A stretch of DNA of 5,067 nt from Planctomycetota bacterium (GTDB taxonomy: Bacteria; Planctomycetota; UBA1135; GCA-002686595): assembly GCA_029212955.1 (NCBI GenBank), contig JARGOW010000328.1, forward strand, positions 1-5,067. The letters are read 5' to 3'. Position numbers and translations under genes: made by a program. The notes under the pieces were generated by a model. The model saw nothing but the letters and a program-made list of their open reading frames with translations, did not search any database and was not told the DNA's origin. Position 1 is the stretch's first letter. Each line of letters opens with the position of its first letter. Positions 1 to 5,067 of this stretch are shown one piece after another.

Positions 1-1448
1 CCGCTGCGTTTGAGCAGGGGTTCGAAGAGTTCCACCGTGGCGCGTACCAGGGCCCCCAGATCTTCGAGTTGGGCATCGTGCACCCTTTCTCCCCTTTCCA
101 TTCGTCGCAGGTCGAGCACGTTTTCAATCAGCATGGAAAGGCGGGTGGACTCTGCGGACAACGCTTGCAGGTAGTTCTTGCGCTTCTCCGGGTCCTGGAC
201 ATGGTCATCCGCGAGCAACTCGGCCACCAGGCGAATCCCCGCCAGGGGAGTCTTGAGTTCGTGGGTCACCGTTGTCAGGAACTCCCCCTTGAGCCGGGCT
301 GCCTGGGCTTCCTTTCCCGCAGCACGAAGGGCCAACCAAGCACCACCCCCGCAAAGGGCTGCCAAGGCCACAACAAGAGCCGCCAATAAAACCGGGCCCG
401 ACGTCGGCGAATCCTCCGCCTGCAAGGGCAAACTCGCCCCCACGAAGTCCGGGATCACCGAAGCGGGGGCGCGCTGCCCAACCTTCGCCGGTTCTAGGGA
501 GCTCACCAATTGCACCGGAACGTCCACATGTTCGCGGGCCCACCGGATCAGGTCGGCACGTTCCAGCCAAACGCCCCGGCTCTGATCGGGGAACAGCACG
601 GCCAAGATGCCCGATGGAAGCACGGACCAGGTGGACTCGGAACCGCTGGCGAACCGATCCTCCAAGGGCAATAGCTGGACCCACCGCTTGCGGCGTTCCG
701 CTTGCTCCTTGGACCAGGTCACGCCTTGATCGAAGGCCAACCCGTGGTCCGTAAGTCGCAGGGCCAGGGATTGGGCGCGTTCCGGATCCAGGTGACCAAA
801 GACCTGCAGGGCGTCCGCGGGCAACGCTTTGTCACGCGCGGCCAACAACAGCAGGCGAGAAGCCCTGACTTCCGGGGGAGCGGTGCCTTCGATTTCGCCT
901 AGGAGGGAGTCGCGCCATTCGGCTTGACCCTGGCGATGGGCGAACCAGGCCGCCTGCATGCGCAACCGATCCCTTGCGCTGGAATGCACGCCCGGATCGC
1001 GGAGGGCGCGCTGCCATAGGGCGGTAGCTTCCTCGCCCGTGGCCCGGCTGGCCCGGCGCACCAGGTCCCTGGCCAGGGCATCCAACCCCCCGTCGGCGTC
1101 GGCGGTTTCGGGGATGAGCCAGCCCATGGCTTCGGGGGTCACCAGCTTGCCCGCGTGCCATTCAAATCCCTGGGCCTCAGGGGTTTGCTCGAGGAAAGCG
1201 GGGTCCAAAATGGCCCGCCGCAATTCCCTGGCGCCCAATTGTTCCGTGCGCTGGGACACCCACAGGGCCTGTTCATCCCGCTGCTCCACAACGCTTTGAA
1301 GGTTGACCACCACCGCCACAATCAAAGCCACCCCCGAGGCCAGAGCTAGAACCACCCACCCGAAGCCGGAGAAGGCCGCCGGGGTCCGGGGGTTGCTTGC
1401 CGGCCCTGGGTGGCCCGGTCCGGTCGGTTTCTGGTCGCTCCATGCCAT
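1..1448 (-). CDS. Membrane sensor histidine kinase, N-terminal 482 residues (gene cut by the left window edge)
   Basis: This is probably the sensor of a two-component system that autophosphorylates on histidine and passes the phosphate to a response regulator. The frame is open from ATG 1448 to position 1, with an in-frame TGA two codons upstream and a Shine-Dalgarno GGAG 8 bases before the ATG, which fixes the start. A proline-rich cytoplasmic tail is followed by a first transmembrane helix at residues ~29-49 (WVVLALASGVALIVAVVV). A ~300-residue extracytoplasmic region follows, whose residues ~120-230 are Ala/Leu/Arg-rich and look like helical, TPR-like repeats. A second transmembrane helix spans ~353-374. 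The HisKA motif EFLTTVTHELKTPL carries the phosphoacceptor His396, and the dimerisation helices run to ~445. The HATPase domain with its N and G boxes lies beyond the edge. The sensor region matches no domain I can name, so the ligand is unknown. No response regulator is visible; it may lie further left. Confidence 0.93.
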   Translation of the reverse strand, partial: MAWSDQKPTGPGHPGPASNPRTPAAFSGFGWVVLALASGVALIVAVVVNLQSVVEQRDEQALWVSQRTEQLGARELRRAILDPAFLEQTPEAQGFEWHAGKLVTPEAMGWLIPETADADGGLDALARDLVRRASRATGEEATALWQRALRDPGVHSSARDRLRMQAAWFAHRQGQAEWRDSLLGEIEGTAPPEVRASRLLLLAARDKALPADALQVFGHLDPERAQSLALRLTDHGLAFDQGVTWSKEQAERRKRWVQLLPLEDRFASGSESTWSVLPSGILAVLFPDQSRGVWLERADLIRWAREHVDVPVQLVSSLEPAKVGQRAPASVIPDFVGASLPLQAEDSPTSGPVLLAALVVALAALCGGGAWLALRAAGKEAQAARLKGEFLTTVTHELKTPLAGIRLVAELLADDHVQDPEKRKNYLQALSAESTRLSMLIENVLDLRRMERGERVHDAQLEDLGALVRATVELFEPLLKRS

Positions 1449-1456
1449 ATCTCAGA

Positions 1457-1460
1457 CTCC
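1457..1460 (-). promoter_or_regulatory. Ribosome binding site of the histidine kinase
   Basis: On the minus strand GGAG stands 8 bases upstream of ATG 1448, a normal Shine-Dalgarno spacing. A second ATG five bases downstream (1443) is in another frame that lacks the transmembrane and HisKA sequence, so this site and the reading frame together select 1448. Confidence 0.7.
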
Positions 1461-1497
1461 AGGATAGGGAGCACCATCCGGTGAGATGTCATAAAGT

Positions 1498-1523
1498 CGT
1501 CAAGAACCCGTTGCCCAACGGGT
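1498..1523. promoter_or_regulatory. Divergent intergenic region: 18-base palindrome beside a TTGACG box
   Basis: Positions 1506-1523 read ACCCGTTG-CC-CAACGGGT, a perfect inverted repeat with 8-base arms and a 2-base centre. Two bases away, on the minus strand, TTGACG (1503-1498) matches 5 of 6 bases of a sigma-70 -35 element facing the kinase gene. I see no good -10 element at the right spacing, so the promoter assignment is weak. The short centre suits a dimeric DNA-binding protein better than an RNA hairpin, and there is no T-tract, so it is not a terminator. It lies 58 bases before the kinase start and 96 bases before the lipoprotein start, so a bound regulator could affect either gene. 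That role is inferred. Confidence 0.4.
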
Positions 1524-1618
1524 CTCCAGCGCGTTTCAGGCCCCTGACCCGTAGACTTCTGCACCCATATGGATAGGCTAGAAGTGGTACCCACCACCGA
1601 CCCGCCCCGCTTAGAGAC

Positions 1619-2002
1619 ATGAAGATTTCCACCCTACTTCCCATCGTCCTCCTCCCCCTGGCCCTGGCCTTCACCTCTTGCACCAAGAATGAGGAAGCCC
1701 CCGCATCCGATGGAACCCAGAACGCCATCGAGGACGTGACCAATGCGGCCCAAGACGCCGCCAACGCCGTGGTCGGGATGTTCGAAGGGGTTCACTCCGT
1801 GGAGTGCGGTTGCAGCGACGTGGTGACCACCACCAAAGACTGTGGCAACTATGTTCAGGTTGGCGGAGCCTACCTTGAAATCGAAGGGGACTTGGGCCTG
1901 GGCGTTATGGAATGGTGCGGCCAACACGGCGTGAACGCCCAGGTGAAAGGCGAGGCCAAGGACGGAAAGTTCATGACCGAATCACTCACCGTGGTCCCCT
2001 AG
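1619..2002 (+). CDS. Small predicted lipoprotein with a cysteine-rich C-terminal domain
   Basis: The 127-residue product starts with a signal peptide: Lys2, a Leu/Pro/Ala-rich hydrophobic stretch, then a lipobox ending FTSC, with Cys21 as the likely lipidated residue. Phe at -3 is less usual than Leu but fits the general lipobox pattern. A polar, Ala/Asn/Asp-rich probably helical spacer (~22-55) tethers a small domain at ~57-127 with Cys63, Cys65, Cys75, Cys100 and His103. The domain alternates short strands with Gly turns and ends in a KGEAKDGKFMTESLTVV segment. This spacing of cysteines plus a VKGE-KDG-F ending reminds me of the uncharacterised DUF6370 family, but only weakly. The cysteines could form two disulfides or bind a metal. 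There is no strong Shine-Dalgarno; only GAGA lies just before the ATG. The gene is divergent from the sensor kinase and followed by its own terminator, so it appears monocistronic. Function is unknown. Confidence 0.85.
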   Translation: MKISTLLPIVLLPLALAFTSCTKNEEAPASDGTQNAIEDVTNAAQDAANAVVGMFEGVHSVECGCSDVVTTTKDCGNYVQVGGAYLEIEGDLGLGVMEWCGQHGVNAQVKGEAKDGKFMTESLTVVP

Positions 2003-2020
2003 GGCCCGGAAAGCAAAGGA

Positions 2021-2039
2021 CCTGACCCACAGGGTCAGG
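2021..2039 (+). repeat. Perfect hairpin just downstream of the lipoprotein gene
   Basis: CCTGACCC-ACA-GGGTCAGG forms an 8-bp stem with a 3-base loop. Beyond one A/A mismatch, two more G-C pairs are possible. It starts 18 bases after the stop codon and 11 bases before the next hairpin. It has no T-tract, so alone it is not an intrinsic terminator. It may stabilise the 3' end of the mRNA or act as an auxiliary terminator stem. Confidence 0.6.
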
Positions 2040-2050
2040 ACCCCCTGGAG

Positions 2051-2082
2051 TGCCCGGCAGCCCTTGGCTGTCGGGCATTTTT
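2051..2082 (+). terminator. Rho-independent terminator of the lipoprotein gene
   Basis: TGCCCGGCAGCC (2051-2062) pairs with GGCTGTCGGGCA (2066-2077) across a CTT loop. All 12 positions pair, one of them as G-U, and five T residues follow directly (2078-2082). The polarity matches transcription from the lipoprotein gene and separates it from the large downstream gene. Confidence 0.9.
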
Positions 2083-2212
2083 CGTGCCCCAGGTCTGCCC
2101 TAGAAGCCTTGCAAGCCGAATTCATGTTCCAGAAAGCGACAAGCGGGGCAATCCCCGATGAATCCAGGATTGCATGAAAAGTCCACCGGTGGATGGCAGT
2201 TGAAGGGCAGGC
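2083..2212 (+). promoter_or_regulatory. Upstream region of the large exported protein, with two small dyads
   Basis: This 130-base gap must hold the promoter of the downstream gene, because a terminator precedes it. I see no convincing -35/-10 pair. Two small symmetric elements are present: CGGGG-CAAT-CCCCG at 2144-2157 (5-bp stem) and a perfect 12-base palindrome TCCACCGGTGGA at 2182-2193, about 20 bases before the upstream start codon. Either could be a protein site or a short hairpin near the ribosome binding site; 12-base palindromes also occur by chance. Confidence 0.3.
2203..2207 (+). promoter_or_regulatory. Ribosome binding site favouring the 2213 start
   Basis: AAGGG at 2203-2207 lies 5 bases before ATG 2213. 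The alternative ATG at 2252 is preceded by a pyrimidine-rich CCCCCTCCCTGCCTCC tract with no purine-rich site. The ribosome binding evidence therefore points to 2213, while the shape of the signal peptide points to 2252. Confidence 0.45.
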
Positions 2213-4708
2213 ATGACTCTCCGTGCCCCATTCCCCCTCCCTGCCTCCAAAATGAAACGAACCCTTCCTATCGCAGTATCCGCACTTTGCTTGAGCACCA
2301 TTCTGGCTGCCCAACCCCAGCAACCGGAAACGAATGTCCTCTCCGAGCGAGGAGTCTCCGCTGAGCGGGGGCCCCTTATGCCCTCGCCCGCCGCCGAGCT
2401 TCAGAAGGATGCGACGCCGACGGCTCGCCCCACCCGCGGGCGCGGCATTCTAGGCCCTGACCGGGTGCTCCCAATCGAGTCCCAAGAGGCCACTCCCAAC
2501 CGGGCGAAAACCCATTGGAGTACGGATCGCCACGGCAACCACTGGGCACGGGGTGCCGACTACAAGGCTGGATTCACCCCGAGGGGCATGGAGTTCGTGC
2601 CCTTCCTTGGAAGCTCTGCATCCAAGAGTTACCCGGTTCAGTTCACCCTCGAATCCGTGCGGATCGGGTCGGAGCCCTTGGCCCTAACCGAAAAGGGAAA
2701 GGTGTCACGGGAGGGCAATCAAGTGGAGATCGATCGGGGTAGCACCCAGGTTCTGTACGACCTCACCGCTGAATCGGTGGAGCAGTCCTTTGCTTTCGCG
2801 GACCTTCCCCAGCAAGGAGAATTGGTGCTGCACATCGCATTGCACACCGAGCTCCAAACGGAGTTCCGCGACAATGTGGTGACCTTCTCGAATGCACTCG
2901 GAGGCCTCACCTACGACCACGCCATCGCGATCGATGGCAAGGGCAACCGCATCAGCCTGGACATCCTGCCCTCGGGTTCAGGGCTGGATCTGGTGGTTCC
3001 CGCGTCCTTTGTTGCCGCAGCCGACGGCGACCTCATCGTGGATCCCTTGATCCAAACCTTTTCCGTGGATGTGCTTCCTGGTGCAACTCTTTCCGATCCG
3101 GACATCGCCTATTCCTATACCGACAACGCCTACGCCGCCGTATACGAGGAACAGTTTTCTGGCAGCGACACCGACATTTACTGTCGTGTGATCGATGGAA
3201 CGACGGGATCCGACCTTGGCCTCAGTAGGTACATCGACAGCTCCAACGAAGTCTGGCAGTCCCCCGCCATTGGCTTTCAATTTTTCTATAACAACTTCAT
3301 CGTGGTTGCCGAGTCCCAGAACCTGGGCGAAACCGAAGGCAACATTCGAGCCCGGACTTTCACAAGTTCGGTCCTGGGAGTCAGTCCCATCATCGACGTC
3401 GCTTTGCACGGCTCTTCCTTCGATTGCAAGGCGCCCGACATCGGCGGCAATGTGAACCAACCGTTCTATTCGATCGTATGTGTGGTCTGGGAGCGCGACT
3501 TCGGGACAGATCGGGACATTGGGTACGCCACCCTGAATGGCGATGGAACGATCGATCAGCCCGCGGCTGTCCTGCGCACTTCCGCCTCGTTTGACTTTGG
3601 GGAGCCCGCCATATCGAAGACCACCGGGCAGCAAAACTTCGGGTCCCATTGGGCGGTTGCATGGAGCAGGGACCCGGTTGGAACCGGAGCCAGTGCGGTC
3701 GAAGTTCGACGAATCGATCGAACCGGAGCCCCCTTGGGCACCGAATTCCTGGCCGCGGCAAGTTCAACTCAGAACTTTAGGGAAGTGGCCGTTTCCACCC
3801 CGCTGGTCGATGAGGACCCCACCGGAAATCGATACTTCCTGGTGGCTGCCGAAAGGAGCCCCAACGTGCTCAACGACCACGTCGTGGTCCTTTGCGCCGG
3901 GGACGCCACCACAGACTCCATCATCCTAGAAGAGACCATCCACGAGGACCTAAGCCGCGATCAGGACGCCATTCAGTTTGCGGCCACGGCATATTCTTGG
4001 ATCACAGTATTCACACGGCATTCGTCTGCACTGGAATGGAACAACTATGCCTGTGCACTCCGGGTCGTTGGGCACGAGCTCGCAGTCTCGGAGGTTCCCT
4101 ACTTGGTCGATTCGATGACCCATGGAATTCCCGGGCAAATCCCCCTCCCCCTTGCCGTCGCATCCGCCGTTTCGGGCGGAGCTCCGGGTACCAACGAAAG
4201 AGCTGCCCTTGTGTGGCCTACGGAACTCGCGACTGGGGACTCCTCCATCCGGGGTGCTTTGATGGAAGCCGACACGACTCGAATCGCGGGCTACCAATAC
4301 TGCTACGGTGCCATCAACAGTACCGGGAAAGGCGCCTTCATCATCGCCCACGGAACCCCCTGGACCATGGACCCCATAAACCTCACCGCGGTTCGCATGC
4401 CCCTGTATCAGTTCGGCTACTTCCTATCCGGAAGCGGCTTTGGCCACATTCCAAACCCGGGCGGTAGCGATGGATCGCTTTGTCTTGGCGGGGGTATCGG
4501 TCGATACAACCTGGCCAGTGAAATCGGATACACCGGCGATACCGGTACCCTCGAATTGACCATCGATCCCACCCAAATCCGCCAGCCCATGGGCCCGGTT
4601 TCTGCGATCGTGGGTCAGACCTGGCGCTTCCAAGCGTGGTTCAGGGATACCGCCGCGGGTGTTGGAAACTCAAACTTCTCGAATGGCGTAGCGGTTACGT
4701 TTGAGTGA
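2213..4708 (+). CDS. Large exported repeat protein with a planctomycete-type C-terminal domain
   Basis: The product has 831 residues from ATG 2213, or 818 from ATG 2252. A signal peptide is clear: from Met14, MKRT then a hydrophobic core LPIAVSALCLSTILAA, with cleavage probable near residues 33-36. Residues ~37-100 are Pro/Arg-rich and likely disordered. Residues ~100-285 look beta-rich and end in VDPLIQTF. Residues 295-~690 contain about seven degenerate repeats starting near 295, 350, 407, 464, 524, 586 and 647. The clearest copies follow the plan [x]P[x]I, then an Asn/aromatic turn, then a hydrophobic strand with W or E (VVAE, VVWE, VAWS), an acidic loop, and a strand ending in a turn; this suggests a beta-propeller. 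Residues ~693-831 form a C-terminal domain with NSTG, FGYFL, a CLGGGIGR motif and a terminal WFRD...NFSNGVAVTF; Cys697 and Cys757 could pair. No catalytic motif is evident. It is probably a secreted or surface protein of binding or structural function. Confidence 0.92.
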   Translation: MTLRAPFPLPASKMKRTLPIAVSALCLSTILAAQPQQPETNVLSERGVSAERGPLMPSPAAELQKDATPTARPTRGRGILGPDRVLPIESQEATPNRAKTHWSTDRHGNHWARGADYKAGFTPRGMEFVPFLGSSASKSYPVQFTLESVRIGSEPLALTEKGKVSREGNQVEIDRGSTQVLYDLTAESVEQSFAFADLPQQGELVLHIALHTELQTEFRDNVVTFSNALGGLTYDHAIAIDGKGNRISLDILPSGSGLDLVVPASFVAAADGDLIVDPLIQTFSVDVLPGATLSDPDIAYSYTDNAYAAVYEEQFSGSDTDIYCRVIDGTTGSDLGLSRYIDSSNEVWQSPAIGFQFFYNNFIVVAESQNLGETEGNIRARTFTSSVLGVSPIIDVALHGSSFDCKAPDIGGNVNQPFYSIVCVVWERDFGTDRDIGYATLNGDGTIDQPAAVLRTSASFDFGEPAISKTTGQQNFGSHWAVAWSRDPVGTGASAVEVRRIDRTGAPLGTEFLAAASSTQNFREVAVSTPLVDEDPTGNRYFLVAAERSPNVLNDHVVVLCAGDATTDSIILEETIHEDLSRDQDAIQFAATAYSWITVFTRHSSALEWNNYACALRVVGHELAVSEVPYLVDSMTHGIPGQIPLPLAVASAVSGGAPGTNERAALVWPTELATGDSSIRGALMEADTTRIAGYQYCYGAINSTGKGAFIIAHGTPWTMDPINLTAVRMPLYQFGYFLSGSGFGHIPNPGGSDGSLCLGGGIGRYNLASEIGYTGDTGTLELTIDPTQIRQPMGPVSAIVGQTWRFQAWFRDTAAGVGNSNFSNGVAVTFE

Positions 4709-5067
4709 TGTGGACAGCCGGTCCCATTCCCGCCAGTCAGGCTTCGGGCAAATCTCGTTGATCTAACTTTCGAGCGGGCCTGTTCCTCAATACGCCTCCG
4801 CGCGCTCCTCGCTAATAGCGGAGAGGGTGCGGGGGCGTTTGCATGGCACGCCTGATCTGGACGGCACCCCTCGCGCCGACTCCATCGCTGATTGGCTGAT
4901 CGCGGGCCCCGGTGGCAAGCGATAAGCCCGATTCTTTGGCACGCCGTAAAGGCCGTTTGTACCCGGATGCACTCTCTTCGCTGGGCGAAGTCCGTTCCAA
5001 GGGCCATGCGGTTTGGGCTCTCCCCATCGAATGACCCCATAGCTTCCCAAGCGATCACTCGCCATCC
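4709..5067. other. Region of ~360 bases with no convincing gene or terminator
   Basis: After the stop codon of the large gene I find no hairpin with a T-tract, no tRNA or rRNA sequence, and no inverted repeats typical of insertion sequence ends. Several short open stretches overlap. An ATG at 4708-4710 overlaps the preceding TGA but gives only 17 codons. A minus-strand frame is open from 5065 to 4787 and could be the tail of a gene entering from the right, but its composition is not strongly coding-like and it shows no recognisable motif. A plus-strand frame at 4767-4925 is listed separately. Confidence 0.5.
4767..4925 (+). other. Possible partial or decayed coding segment, not recognised
   Basis: This frame is open for 52 codons between TAA 4764-4766 and TAA 4923-4925. 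Its second half reads like ordinary protein (VRGRLHGTPDLDGTP then RADSIADWLIAGPGGKR) and roughly 70% of its third positions are G or C, in keeping with a GC-rich genome. There is no ATG. The only likely starts are GTG 4827, directly abutting GGAGAGG, and a TTG four codons later, so an intact product would have about 32 residues. It could be a very small gene, the remnant of a longer one broken by frameshift, or chance in GC-rich DNA. I do not recognise the family. Confidence 0.2.

Noticed and set aside
205..684. 159-codon open frame on the minus strand
   Set aside because: It lies inside the histidine kinase gene in another frame. The kinase frame carries the transmembrane helices and the HELKTPL motif, while this one is Gly/Arg/Pro-rich with no motif.
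1544..1573. Possible sigma-70 promoter (CTGACC ... TATGGA) for the lipoprotein gene
   Set aside because: The match is only 4 of 6 and 3 of 6 bases with an 18-base spacer, which is expected by chance in a region of this size.
2978..3649. 223-codon open frame antisense to the large exported protein
   Set aside because: The plus-strand frame has a signal peptide, regular repeats and a conserved C-terminal domain. The antisense frame has no recognisable domain and is explained by the GC-rich third positions of the real gene.
3681..3730. Direct repeat GAACCGGAGCC at 3681-3691 and 3720-3730
   Set aside because: An 11-base repeat inside a coding region, 39 bases (13 codons) apart, encoding unrelated segments in the two copies' contexts. 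It is not a mobile element or a larger duplication.
3892..4467. 191-codon plus-strand open frame within the large gene
   Set aside because: It overlaps the real gene entirely in another frame, is rich in Arg, His, Pro and Cys as expected for an out-of-frame reading of GC-rich DNA, and has no motif.
4615..5058. 147-codon minus-strand open frame over the right-hand gap
   Set aside because: It runs antisense into the conserved C-terminal domain of the large protein, its composition is Arg/Ser/Ala-rich, and no motif is visible. It competes with another minus-strand frame over the same bases.
4709..5067. Structured RNA (tmRNA, RNase P, group II intron) or insertion sequence remnant in the right-hand gap
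   Set aside because: I compared it with the conserved core sequences I know and found no match. There are no terminal inverted repeats, flanking duplications or transposase motifs.

Overview
The window is GC-rich bacterial DNA with no RNA gene, insertion sequence, CRISPR array or other mobile element that I can recognise. It holds two complete genes and one partial gene. The best taxonomic hint is the last ~140 residues of the large exported protein. From memory of protein families, without a search, these resemble a C-terminal domain that recurs in many secreted proteins of Planctomycetota. That placement is an inference.

Layout. Positions 1-1448 on the minus strand encode the N-terminal 482 residues of a membrane sensor histidine kinase: two transmembrane helices around a ~300-residue extracytoplasmic region, then the phosphoacceptor His. 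The gene runs off the left edge before its ATPase domain. A ~170-base divergent region (1449-1618) contains a perfect 18-base palindrome next to a TTGACG box facing the kinase. Positions 1619-2002 on the plus strand encode a 127-residue predicted lipoprotein with four cysteines in its mature C-terminal half. It is followed by two hairpins, the second being a convincing intrinsic terminator (2051-2082). Positions 2213-4708 (or 2252-4708) on the plus strand encode a ~820-residue exported protein with three parts: an N-terminal beta-rich region, about seven degenerate repeats of 55-62 residues that look like beta-propeller blades, and the C-terminal domain mentioned above. The last ~360 bases (4709-5067) have no convincing gene, only short open stretches in several frames, one of which could be a decayed or partial coding segment.

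Working together. The kinase and the lipoprotein are divergent and share one upstream region, so they may be co-regulated, but nothing in the sequence proves a functional link. The terminator isolates the large exported protein as a separate transcription unit. All three products are predicted to be membrane-bound or exported, so the window encodes cell-envelope and sensing functions. I do not see a clear previously undescribed multi-gene system. The most interesting items are the repeat architecture of the large protein, the unusual sensor region of the kinase, and the operator-like palindrome.
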